DNA of 13,223 nucleotides from an uncultured Bacteroidales bacterium (GCA_945983015.1 CAMFSN010000039.1:1-13223), one strand, 5' to 3'; counted from the first letter of the stretch, positions 1 through 5,916 are shown. Translations and numbers: made by a program. Notes: generated by a model not told the origin, from the letters alone.

Positions 1-1
1 T

Positions 2-490
2 TATAATTATCCCTGGAGTAGCGGCTCATTTTATTTTAGTACAACATCTTATTCTAATGAATTTTCAAAGATTAAATTTTCAACAAAAAGAATAATGTTC
101 AAAGGAAGAGTTCCTGCTTTACCTGATGACTGGAAAATAATCAATGGCTATATTAGTCCGGAAAACTACTGTGATATTCACACTGGTATGAATATGTTCA
201 GAGATGCCAGACATTACTTTGTAATGCTAAGCAAAGATGTAGAATCTTATAGGGAATTGGCAGTGGAGTTGGATGATACTGACTTTTTATCCGATGAGGA
301 ACTATTCTTACAAATATATAGAATACTGAAGGAGGAATATAGGGTGACTAAACTATCTGAATTAAGTAAGGCTCAAGTATTGGATGTTGCATACAAATTA
401 CATTTCGACTATCGCTCATCCAATCAACAGATAGTACGATTGCTTAAACTTAGCATTTTTGAGATCAACAACTTATTTCCTGCCAGGTAA
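2..490 (+). CDS. REP-associated tyrosine transposase (Y1/IS200-like), C-terminal part, truncated by window start
   Basis: The reading frame is open from the first bases of the window, so the ATG at 95 is internal and the true start lies upstream. The visible 162 residues begin with YPWSS, a signature at the end of the Y1 HUH transposase fold in RAYT proteins. The HUH pair and the catalytic Tyr would lie upstream and cannot be seen. The rest is an alpha-helical tail ending in a helix-turn-helix-like segment (about residues 120-160, with LSKAQVLDVAYKLHFDY and LLKLSIFEINNLFP), as in the long RAYT-type transposases of Bacteroidales. RAYTs are single-copy, often domesticated relatives of IS200/IS605 transposases thought to cut and spread REP palindromes. 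Three evenly spaced palindromes lie about 100 bases downstream, which supports the call. The gene is more AT-rich than its neighbours, suggesting transfer. The family call is good; activity is unknown. Confidence 0.72.
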   Translation, partial: YNYPWSSGSFYFSTTSYSNEFSKIKFSTKRIMFKGRVPALPDDWKIINGYISPENYCDIHTGMNMFRDARHYFVMLSKDVESYRELAVELDDTDFLSDEELFLQIYRILKEEYRVTKLSELSKAQVLDVAYKLHFDYRSSNQQIVRLLKLSIFEINNLFPAR

Positions 491-509
491 TTCCACATTA
501 TCTGGCAGG
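479..509 (+). repeat. Inverted repeat overlapping the RAYT stop codon
   Basis: CCTGCCAG (479-486) and CTGGCAGG (502-509) form a perfect 8-bp stem with a 15-base loop, and the TAA stop (488-490) sits in the loop. The 3' side is followed by GTAAT, not a T-run, so it is only a weak candidate for an intrinsic terminator. Both arms are followed by GTAAT, making it also an imperfect direct repeat. It could be the transcription end of the RAYT gene or an element boundary recognised by the RAYT. The structure is certain and the role is inferred. Confidence 0.55.
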
Positions 510-568
510 TAATCGTTATTCTCCGCGATACCTCTCTCTAGATTTGCCATATCTACACACCACGGGGC

Positions 569-721
569 TCTGGAATAAAGGTTCCGTGAGTAAATCGGGG
601 TTTTTACTCACCGATGGCATCTGGAAGATAGGTTTGGTGAGCAAATCAAGCTTTTTACTCACCGCGGACCCATGGAAGACTAGTTCCGTGAGTAAATCGG
701 GGTTTTTACTCACCGATGGGC
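569..721. repeat. Three tandem 51-bp units each carrying a REP-like hairpin
   Basis: Each unit contains a 9-bp inverted repeat, GTGAGTAAA ... TTTACTCAC, with an 8-base loop. The hairpins lie at 586-611, 637-662 and 688-713, so the spacing is exactly 51 bases twice. Hairpins 1 and 3 are identical, including the loop. Hairpin 2 has one T→C change (leaving a G·T pair) and a different loop. A shared TCTGGAA or CATGGAA starts the left flank (569, 620, 671), and flanks diverge more than stems. Because 51 is a multiple of three and there are no stops, both strands stay open through the array and give spurious 17-residue repeat proteins. Position just behind a RAYT gene and palindromic form suggest a REP/BIME-type array. 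The repeat is seen directly; REP identity is inferred. Confidence 0.8.
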
Positions 722-894
722 TCGGGGTCGAAAGAGAAAGAGGGGACCTACCTGGATTAGAGAGAGAAGCTAGCTAAACGTAATCTGGAAACTAGTTGAA
801 CATAATGGGGAAACTACCCTGGATATAGTGAGGAATTAACTTTGCGAAAATTCGGAGAATCGATGGCCTCGGGAGTGAGGGTGTGGAGAAGACT
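722..894. other. Non-coding, purine-rich unique stretch
   Basis: I see no supportable gene here. The plus strand is purine-rich (runs of GAAAGAGAAAGAGGGG near 730-745 and AGAGAGAAGC near 762). Motifs resembling the left flank of the upstream 51-bp units recur imperfectly (TCTGGAAACTAGTT near 784 and GGGAAACTACCCTGGATA near 807), and may be decayed relics of further repeat units. No tRNA-like or other structured RNA is evident by eye. Confidence 0.4.
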
Positions 895-1024
895 AGCAAA
901 TTAATCAGTTCCCCAGCAAATAAATCAAATTCCCAGTAAACAAACCAAAAACCAAAAAACAGATCCCTGCAAAAAGATTCCTACAAAAAAAGATCAAATC
1001 CCCAGCACACAGATCAGCCCCCCC
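895..1024. repeat. Degenerate A/C-rich short-repeat patch (about 20-bp units)
   Basis: Two adjacent 20-bp units (895-914 and 915-934) match at 16 of 20 positions, with the shape AGCAAATnAATCA..TCCC. Irregular relatives follow: 935-967, 968-981, 982-1003 and 1004-1024, each starting AG/TG/TA..A-rich and ending in GATC(A..)CCC or similar. On the minus strand the pattern reads GGGnATnTGATnnnTTTGCT. The unit length drifts (14 to 33 bases), so this is a decayed or slippage-prone array, not a clean tandem repeat. No spacer logic fits CRISPR. Function is unknown. Confidence 0.45.
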
Positions 1025-1062
1025 AAAAAAATAAGAACCCTACCAAATTAACCTGAATAGGC

Positions 1063-1079
1063 CCCCGCGGCAAGCGGGG
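1063..1079 (-). terminator. GC-rich hairpin downstream of the DUF2752 gene
   Basis: CCCCGC (1063-1068) pairs with GCGGGG (1074-1079) around a 5-base loop. It lies about 30 bases beyond the stop of the minus-strand DUF2752 gene, the last gene of the TM2–CD225–DUF2752 operon. On that strand the stem is followed by CTATTCAGGTTAATTT and then T-rich sequence, not an immediate U-tract, so the terminator call is moderate. Confidence 0.45.
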
Positions 1080-1109
1080 AGGGATGAGGAGCACAAAATG
1101 CACCACAAC

Positions 1110-1499
1110 CTACCAGCCGAAGAGATTTCTAAAGAGGGTCCAGAGGAGGATGAATATCAGCAGACCCCAGGAGAGATAGGGATTATAAGTGAAACGGTAA
1201 AGGCGAGGGAACTTATCCCTGAGAAAATAGGCCAGGACCAAAAGCAGGAGCAGCGGCAAGAGAAGTATCAGAGCGGCATTGAAGTGAAAAGCTCCGGCGA
1301 TATCTCCCTGGAGCAAACTATGTAGAGCCCGCTGGGAACCGCAGCCAGGGCACCTCACACCGGTTGTCCAAAAAATCAGACACTTCGGAAAAGGCAATTC
1401 GGAAGGATCGAAATTGGCATAGATATACAAAAAGAAGAAAGCGAGCAGTATCGCGAGGATTATGCCCACCTTCTTCAAAATATGATTCTTTTTTGCCAA
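1110..1499 (-). CDS. DUF2752 family small membrane protein
   Basis: A 129-residue protein of unknown function with the DUF2752 signature: Cys40, then TTGxRCPGCGSQRA at 45-58 and LLQGDIAGAFHFN at 62-74. Cys50 and Cys53 form a CPGC pair. Hydrophobic segments lie at about 10-28, 74-92 and 109-126, so the conserved loop sits between the first two membrane spans. The family is widespread and its activity is not established; the cysteines suggest metal or redox chemistry, which is speculation. The start appears to be TTG at 1499, since in-frame sequence upstream reaches a stop near 1524-1526 without an ATG. It is the last gene of a three-gene set with CD225-like and TM2 proteins, 51 bases behind the former. 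DUF2752 beside CD225/TM2 genes is a recurring arrangement in Bacteroidota as I recall it. Confidence 0.82.
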   Translation of the reverse strand: MAKKNHILKKVGIILAILLAFFFLYIYANFDPSELPFPKCLIFWTTGVRCPGCGSQRALHSLLQGDIAGAFHFNAALILLLPLLLLLVLAYFLRDKFPRLYRFTYNPYLSWGLLIFILLWTLFRNLFGW

Positions 1500-1550
1500 T
1501 GCGAAAGCGTCAAAGGAACTGTGTCAGACTTAGTTCTGGAGTAATTGGCC

Positions 1551-1865
1551 TTAGCAAAAGAATTCATCTAAGAAGCCAACGGTCACTCCTGCGAATACCA
1601 GAGCGATATAAGCTATCCACACAATCAAGCTAAATACGACACTTACGATAATCCAAGTATTGGCAGTCTTGTTAGCTTTCTCTGACTCCAGATACAGAGA
1701 CTCCCTTCTGATGTCATTATCCAAAACGAATCTGGCGTCATCGTATAAACTGTTAGACTTGCAGGCATATATTATGGCTACAATTCCACCAGGAATGCAG
1801 CAGCAGAGCGTGCAGATGATGGCCCAGGCCAACTTGTTACTATGAGGAGGTAAGATACTGGCCAT
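1551..1865 (-). CDS. CD225/dispanin family membrane protein
   Basis: 104 residues with the CD225 (dispanin/IFITM-like) layout: NKLAWAIICTLCCCIPGGIVAIIYACKSNSL at about 10-40 forms the first membrane segment with a conserved turn, and a second span lies at about 70-96 (WIIVSVVFSLIVWIAYIAL). The CCC at 21-23 falls where animal IFITM proteins carry palmitoylated cysteines; whether the bacterial protein is acylated is unknown. Bacterial members have no settled function. The ATG at 1863-1865 lies one base behind the stop of the upstream TM2 gene (1867-1869), so the two are probably translationally coupled. The protein ends in Cys. Confidence 0.82.
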   Translation of the reverse strand: MASILPPHSNKLAWAIICTLCCCIPGGIVAIIYACKSNSLYDDARFVLDNDIRRESLYLESEKANKTANTWIIVSVVFSLIVWIAYIALVFAGVTVGFLDEFFC

Positions 1866-1866
1866 A

Positions 1867-2205
1867 TTATTTGCAGAGTAACAAAGCTTCAGTGAATTTC
1901 TTATAATTATACTCGTAGGTCCTCTTCTTAGCAGAGAAGATGTCTATCAACCACCAGATACCACAGCCGTAGCAGGTAATAACTTTCACTACTCCTAAAG
2001 CGATGTCATCGAGGAAAAACCTGTCCCAACCCAAAAGAATGGCTATAATAAGCATCACTGTAGGTTTCTGGAGATTAAGGCTATAGAGAATGGCAGAATT
2101 AGAGTCATCCAAAGCCTCCAATTTTTTCTGCACTTCCTGGGCTGCCACAAAATCAAAGCAATCCCCGTTCTTTAGCATAAATGCCTGTACCAATTCCTGT
2201 CTCAT
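1867..2205 (-). CDS. TM2 domain protein
   Basis: 112 residues. The N-terminal ~45 residues are soluble and partly helical. The TM2 domain follows: a span at about 47-60, the loop GWDRFFLDDIALGVVKVIT (59-77) and a second span ending GIWWLIDIF (82-90), then a basic tail SAKKRTYEYNYKKF. The G..RF.LDD...G..K.IT.....GIWWLID pattern is diagnostic of TM2. The family's biochemical role in bacteria is unknown. It is first in a three-gene minus-strand operon, 1 base ahead of the CD225-like gene, and has its own promoter (2227-2258). The ATG at 2205 gives a very short leader of about 15 bases from the predicted transcription start. Confidence 0.84.
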   Translation of the reverse strand: MRQELVQAFMLKNGDCFDFVAAQEVQKKLEALDDSNSAILYSLNLQKPTVMLIIAILLGWDRFFLDDIALGVVKVITCYGCGIWWLIDIFSAKKRTYEYNYKKFTEALLLCK

Positions 2206-2226
2206 AAGTTAATGAATTTATTTGAG

Positions 2227-2258
2227 CAAATATAACGTTCCCCTTCCTCTTTTCCAAA
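2227..2258 (-). promoter_or_regulatory. Bacteroidota-type sigma-ABfr promoter for the TM2 operon
   Basis: On the minus strand a TTTG (2255-2258) is followed after exactly 20 bases by TATATTTG (2227-2234). This matches the Bacteroidota housekeeping consensus TTTG–N19-21–TAnnTTTG. The -7 element ends 21 bases before the TM2 ATG, so transcription should start around 2220. Confidence 0.72.
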
Positions 2259-2332
2259 TTTTCCTATGTAAGCAGCTTAATCACAAGCATCAGAAGGGAG
2301 GGAGGGAGGAGACTGGATCACAGCCAAAGAAA

Positions 2333-2387
2333 ACCTGGCCCGCCGGACTCGTAGAAAAAAGTGTAATCAAAGAGACCTGGCCCGCCG
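2333..2387. repeat. 13-bp direct repeat, 42 bases apart, just behind trmB
   Basis: ACCTGGCCCGCCG occurs at 2333-2345 and 2375-2387. On the trmB strand both copies read CGGCGGGCCAGGT followed by a similar T-rich stretch (TCTCTTTG and TTTCTTTG), so the homology extends to about 20 bases. They begin a few bases past the trmB stop. No matching inverted arm is present, so they do not form a terminator hairpin alone. The 2206-2390 gap also contains a G-rich run, GGGAGGGAGGGAGG (2296-2309). Role unknown. Confidence 0.6.
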
Positions 2388-2390
2388 AGA

Positions 2391-3410
2391 TCACTGGTGC
2401 CCAAAGGAGCGGCGCGGGCCTTCGCTTTCGCGCCAGTATTTCTCATCGAAATCCTCCGGATGCCGGTACTCCCCCTCGTGATCTATGCCGAACTCCAGAT
2501 AAGTTATCGGCAGTCCCATCTCCAGGAACATCTTCTCGTAAAATGTCTGAACCTCGTACACCACCGGATCCAGTTCCTTATTATCTATGCCAATGCCCTC
2601 AGCCACCTTCACCTTCTCGACCTCTCTACCAGAACCAGCATCAGCAGCCTCCCCAAGATCTCTACCACAAGCAGCAGCCTCCACCACCTCACTACCAACC
2701 CCAGCAGTCCCAGCAGTCCCAGCAAGCCCAGCCTTCACCACCTCACCAGCAGTCTCAGCCTCCCCGAGCCCTTTACCAGACCCTACATTAACAACTTCCC
2801 CGATCTCTCTGCCACACCCAGCAGCCTCAGCATACAAATCCAGAGTGCAGGCGTAAAGCGGAAGACTGTTAGCGCGAATCACAGCCCTGGTATATTCGTG
2901 CAAAAACCTCGAATCAGTCTTCAGGTGCACCATCCCCCCAGGCTTCAAAAAGCTCCTATACCTCTCCAGAAACAAAGGCGAAGTAAGACGAGAATTCTCA
3001 CTTTTCATCTGAGGGTCAGAAAAAGTCAACCATATCTCAGAAATCTCCCCTGGCGCAAAAAAAGCCGTAATAAACTCAATTCTAGTCCGCAGAAAAGCCA
3101 CATTCGCCATCTTCTCCAGAGTCGCCGTCTTAGCCCCCTTCCAGAGCCTCGCCCCCTTGATATCCACCCCTATAAAGCACTTATCCGGATACCGTCGAGC
3201 CAAATCCAGGGTATATTCCCCCTTGCCACAACCCAGCTCCAGCACTATCTCCGCACTCTCCCTTCCAAACATCTCCCTGGCCCAATTTCCCTTTATCGGA
3301 TGATCCTTCAAATCGAAAAATCCACCCGAAAGAATCTCCTTCGAATCAGCTTGCAAAAGACAGTTAAATGTCTTATTCTCAGCAAATTTACGCAGTTTAT
3401 CGTGTCCCAT
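2391..3410 (-). CDS. trmB: tRNA (guanine-N7-)-methyltransferase TrmB with a large low-complexity insertion
   Basis: Makes m7G46 in the tRNA variable loop using S-adenosylmethionine. The SAM-binding motif ELGCGKG lies at 58-64, GVDIKGARLWKGAK at 81-94, the catalytic-region FSDPQMKSENSRLTSPLFLERY at 130-151, KTDS at 164-167 and the C-terminal TFYEKMFLEMGLPITYLEF at 289-307. The protein is 339 residues; bacterial TrmB is usually about 210-250. The excess is mostly an insertion at about 194-276 (2583-2831), between DLY and the C-terminal substrate-binding helix. It is rich in Gly, Ala, Val and Glu and contains a duplicated 19-residue segment (195-213 and 244-262, 11 identities). Core motifs are intact, so the enzyme is probably active. 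The first codons overlap the end of gldH by 14 bases, making it last in the ispB-like–holB–ricT–gldH–trmB operon. The opposite strand is also open here but shows no protein family. Confidence 0.88.
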   Translation of the reverse strand: MGHDKLRKFAENKTFNCLLQADSKEILSGGFFDLKDHPIKGNWAREMFGRESAEIVLELGCGKGEYTLDLARRYPDKCFIGVDIKGARLWKGAKTATLEKMANVAFLRTRIEFITAFFAPGEISEIWLTFSDPQMKSENSRLTSPLFLERYRSFLKPGGMVHLKTDSRFLHEYTRAVIRANSLPLYACTLDLYAEAAGCGREIGEVVNVGSGKGLGEAETAGEVVKAGLAGTAGTAGVGSEVVEAAACGRDLGEAADAGSGREVEKVKVAEGIGIDNKELDPVVYEVQTFYEKMFLEMGLPITYLEFGIDHEGEYRHPEDFDEKYWRESEGPRRSFGHQ

Positions 3411-3816
3411 CGCAGCTTTTCATTACTACCCCCATTCCGGCCAATTTCACTTCGGAATTCCTCGGGTATATCCTTATATGCCAATCCCCCTCTTTCCTGA
3501 AGCGCATCCCATCCCTATAGGGCTGCAACTTCCCGTCCCGCCCCTCCAGGGGCAGCCATACCTTTTCTATATAAATCTGATTATCCGGAGAATACCACCT
3601 TATCTCCAAGCCCATTCCCTTCTCTCCAGAAAGTCTGTCCACCTTAGCCACCAAGGCGATGTCGTATAGGGCGTCGCTATCGTCCACTGCCAATTTAAAG
3701 TCGTACTCCTTCCTGTCCCCTCTTAGAAACTCCGCAGTTCCATCGGGACGAGTACAGGCACAAAGCAAAAGGAGCAATACTCCCAGCAGACTATTTCTCC
3801 TTAGCTGAACCGACAC
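3397..3816 (-). CDS. gldH: GldH-family lipoprotein
   Basis: A short lipoprotein matching GldH by context and layout: signal peptide, lipobox, then a ~115-residue beta-rich domain with YDIALVAKVDRL, the SPDNQ segment and KVWLPLEG. GldH is required for gliding in flavobacteria, but homologues occur in non-gliding Bacteroidota, where the role is unclear. The ATG at 3876 would overlap ricT by 86 bases and add a long non-signal leader. A GTG at 3814-3816 gives MSVQLRRNSLLGVLLLLLCAC, a normal lipoprotein signal with the acylated Cys at residue 21. An AAGGAG at about 3797-3802 could instead serve a CTG slightly further in. I favour the GTG, with moderate confidence. It still overlaps ricT by 26 bases and trmB by 14, as expected within one operon. 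Confidence 0.72.
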   Translation of the reverse strand: MSVQLRRNSLLGVLLLLLCACTRPDGTAEFLRGDRKEYDFKLAVDDSDALYDIALVAKVDRLSGEKGMGLEIRWYSPDNQIYIEKVWLPLEGRDGKLQPYRDGMRFRKEGDWHIRIYPRNSEVKLAGMGVVMKSCDGTR

Positions 3817-4933
3817 GAGGCTTCTTATTCTTACGTTTCTTCTTTGGACTGTCAAACCTGCTGATGCTTCCCTCACCTACCGCAGTCACGAATTCAGGGG
3901 TGCTAGGCTCGACTTCAGGGATAAGCGAGGCAGGCTTTATGCCCTTTCTGTTCATCTCCTGAATCTCCTTCACCTCAGCTGCCGGCACCGGATAGAGCTG
4001 AGCATCCGAGCTCTTGTCGTAGGAGAAATACATCATCTCCGCGAGAATGTCGGTCTTTCTCAAGTAGGCCAATCCATCCTCGAACTCCAGCGGCTCGCTT
4101 ACCTTAGGCAGGCGGCTGTGTGCATCCAGGTAAGTAGGAACCTCGTAATTGATGCAACACTTAATCTTTCCGCATTGGCCCGTAAGCTTCCCCGGATTCA
4201 GGGAAAGGTCCTGGCAACGGGCGGCAGAGGTACTGATACTTTTAAAGTTTGTGACATAATTGGCACAACACAAGGCCCTTCCGCAGACCCCAATGCCTCC
4301 GATCAAGCCGGCCTCCTGACGAGCACCGATCTGTTTCATCTCTATCTTTATGCGGAATTCCTCGGCAAAGACCTTGATAAGTTGACGGAAATCCACACGT
4401 CCGTCTGCGATGTAGTAAAATATGGCCTTGCTTCCGTCTCCCTGGAACTCCACGTCCCCTATCTTCATATCCAAACCCAGGGTGGCAGCGATTCGTCTGG
4501 CCTCTATCATAGTCTTATGTTCTCTGGCAGTGGCGGCCATCCACTTGTCTATATCGGCCTGACGAGCCTTGCGAAGGATTTTCTTAAACTCGTAGCTTTC
4601 AGGGTCTATCTTCCTACGTTCCAACTGCTTAAGAACCAGGGGGCCCTCCAGGCTGACTATTCCCAGATCATATCCGCTATTATTAGCAACCTCGACCACA
4701 ACCTTGTCGCCCTGGCGGATGCTTTGACCGGACTCGTTCCTGTAATATGCCTTGCGGGTGTTTTTAAACCGCACCTCGAAGATATCGCTATGCTCCACGG
4801 CAGGAATATCCTTCAGATAATTATGCACGGCGAGCTTGCAACAGCCCTCCCTATATGTACACTCGGTGCTCCCGTCCTCGTAATCTACCACCACGCAGCC
4901 ACGAAAGCAGTCGTATTTCTTAGATTCGTTCAT
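3791..4933 (-). CDS. ricT: PSP1 domain / RicT-like regulatory iron-sulfur protein
   Basis: 380 residues with the PSP1 C-terminal domain in the middle (about 115-265) and the cysteine-rich signature GVCGRALCCANY (215-226) followed by GQCGKIKCCINYE (252-264). In Bacillus subtilis RicT (YaaT) acts with RicA and RicF in a complex carrying [4Fe-4S] clusters that promotes mRNA processing. Here cysteines 217, 222, 223, 240, 254, 259 and 260 are candidate ligands. A further N-terminal cluster (Cys9, 13, 25, 31, 32) is also present. The C-terminus is a charged Lys/Arg tail (364-380), suggestive of nucleic-acid contact. No RicA or RicF gene is seen nearby. The ATG overlaps the holB stop as ATGA. Neighbours holB and gldH are its usual partners in Bacteroidota. 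Confidence 0.82.
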   Translation of the reverse strand: MNESKKYDCFRGCVVVDYEDGSTECTYREGCCKLAVHNYLKDIPAVEHSDIFEVRFKNTRKAYYRNESGQSIRQGDKVVVEVANNSGYDLGIVSLEGPLVLKQLERRKIDPESYEFKKILRKARQADIDKWMAATAREHKTMIEARRIAATLGLDMKIGDVEFQGDGSKAIFYYIADGRVDFRQLIKVFAEEFRIKIEMKQIGARQEAGLIGGIGVCGRALCCANYVTNFKSISTSAARCQDLSLNPGKLTGQCGKIKCCINYEVPTYLDAHSRLPKVSEPLEFEDGLAYLRKTDILAEMMYFSYDKSSDAQLYPVPAAEVKEIQEMNRKGIKPASLIPEVEPSTPEFVTAVGEGSISRFDSPKKKRKNKKPRVGSAKEK

Positions 4934-5916
4934 ATAACATTATACAGAGTGTTCACCAAATCCGTGAACAGAATCTTCACATTGACATTACGTCCTATCA
5001 GCATCTGCGCCCTGCCAAAAGCCTCCAGAGCCTTTCTTGGAAAAGTTTTGGAACTTCTCTGGGCCCAATCCCTATACTCCTGAACATCCCCCTCTTCCAC
5101 CAGGGAATCCATACCCTGTTGAAGCAAAAAGACATTGCGCATCTGCTCTGCGGCAAATTTACAAAAATTTTTCGCCTTTTCCTTAGAAGGCAGATTGGCC
5201 AGATTATCAGAGATATCCAGACAGGCATAAAGATCCCGAGCTAAAAGTGCCTGCATCAATGGCCGCAGCAATTCCATTTCAGCCGCCCCGCCGACGCTCC
5301 TTTGTCTCTGAGCCTTTAATCTGAAAATCTGACAACGCGAAGCGATGGTCGGAAGCACCAGTTCAGGGGAGTGGGTGATAAAAATGAAAATGGTCTTCAG
5401 GGGCGGTTCCTCCACCAGTTTGAGGAGGCGGTTCGCGGCATCTTTATTCATCTTCTCCGGCAAATATATCAGCACGCTCCGGTAGCCCCTCTCCAAAGCG
5501 CTGAAAGAAAGCTTGTCCAAAAGCGCCTTCGCCTCGTCCACCTTAATCATCGCGGACTTTCCCTCTATCTGCAGCGCCTCGCTCAGCTCATTTTCTCCGA
5601 AATGCGGATTCGAAAGCAACAGGGCCCTCCACTTATCCAGATACTCCGAACACAGTCCCGAATTCACGGGGAAGACAAAGTGCATATCCGGATGGATGAG
5701 CTTAGATATCTTATTACAAGACGGGCATTTACCGCAAGCCTGCCCCTCCTGCCTGTTCTTACAGTAAAGGTATTTCAGAAAGGCCAATGCCAATTCCACT
5801 GCGCCCCCGCCATCCTCTTCCTCGAACATAATGGCGTGCGCCACCTTGTCGGAATCTACCATAGACTGGAGTGCCCTGCATATCCCCTCCTGGGCCTTTA
5901 ACTGTATGAAACTCAT
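4930..5916 (-). CDS. holB: DNA polymerase III subunit delta' (clamp-loader)
   Basis: Clamp-loader subunit that helps load the beta sliding clamp. The 328-residue protein has a degenerate Walker A (DGGGAVELA at about 35-43, no GKT), normal for delta', which does not hydrolyse ATP. A zinc-binding set follows (Cys52, Cys61, Cys64, Cys67). The AAA+ core contains KVDEAKALLDKLSFSAL (125-141), EKMNKDAANRLLKLVEEPP (154-172) and the SRC motif at 193-195, the trans-acting arginine finger used to trigger ATP hydrolysis in the neighbouring subunit. The C-terminal ~120 residues form the collar domain, which is poorly conserved. The start ATG overlaps the stop of the prenyltransferase gene (ATGA), and its own stop overlaps the start of ricT, so translation is coupled on both sides. 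Confidence 0.9.
   Translation of the reverse strand: MSFIQLKAQEGICRALQSMVDSDKVAHAIMFEEEDGGGAVELALAFLKYLYCKNRQEGQACGKCPSCNKISKLIHPDMHFVFPVNSGLCSEYLDKWRALLLSNPHFGENELSEALQIEGKSAMIKVDEAKALLDKLSFSALERGYRSVLIYLPEKMNKDAANRLLKLVEEPPLKTIFIFITHSPELVLPTIASRCQIFRLKAQRQRSVGGAAEMELLRPLMQALLARDLYACLDISDNLANLPSKEKAKNFCKFAAEQMRNVFLLQQGMDSLVEEGDVQEYRDWAQRSSKTFPRKALEAFGRAQMLIGRNVNVKILFTDLVNTLYNVI

Noticed and set aside
586..713. CRISPR array
   Set aside because: There are only three palindromic units with related, not unique, intervening sequence (25 bases), and no cas gene is nearby.
544..777. Plus-strand 77-residue ORF with 17-residue repeats, and its minus-strand counterpart at 516-713
   Set aside because: Both arise from the stop-free 51-bp hairpin array; conservation follows the palindromes, and neither shows a known protein feature.
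1098..1325. Plus-strand charged ORF opposite DUF2752
   Set aside because: The minus strand carries the CPGCGSQR signature and membrane spans; the plus product is an antisense shadow of hydrophobic codons.
2296..2309. G-quadruplex (GGGAGGGAGGGAGG)
   Set aside because: It has only three GGG runs plus one GG, so it is short of a canonical four-run motif; noted but not called.
2397..3500. Long plus-strand ORF of 367 residues opposite trmB, plus overlapping Pro/Gln- and Ser/Pro-rich ORFs at 2222-2856
   Set aside because: The minus strand carries all TrmB motifs in order. The plus-strand products are low-complexity shadows of the repeat-rich insertion and of the codon bias of trmB.
4118..5083. 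Plus-strand ORF of 321 residues opposite ricT and holB
   Set aside because: It crosses two well-supported minus-strand genes with intact family motifs and has no recognisable domain.
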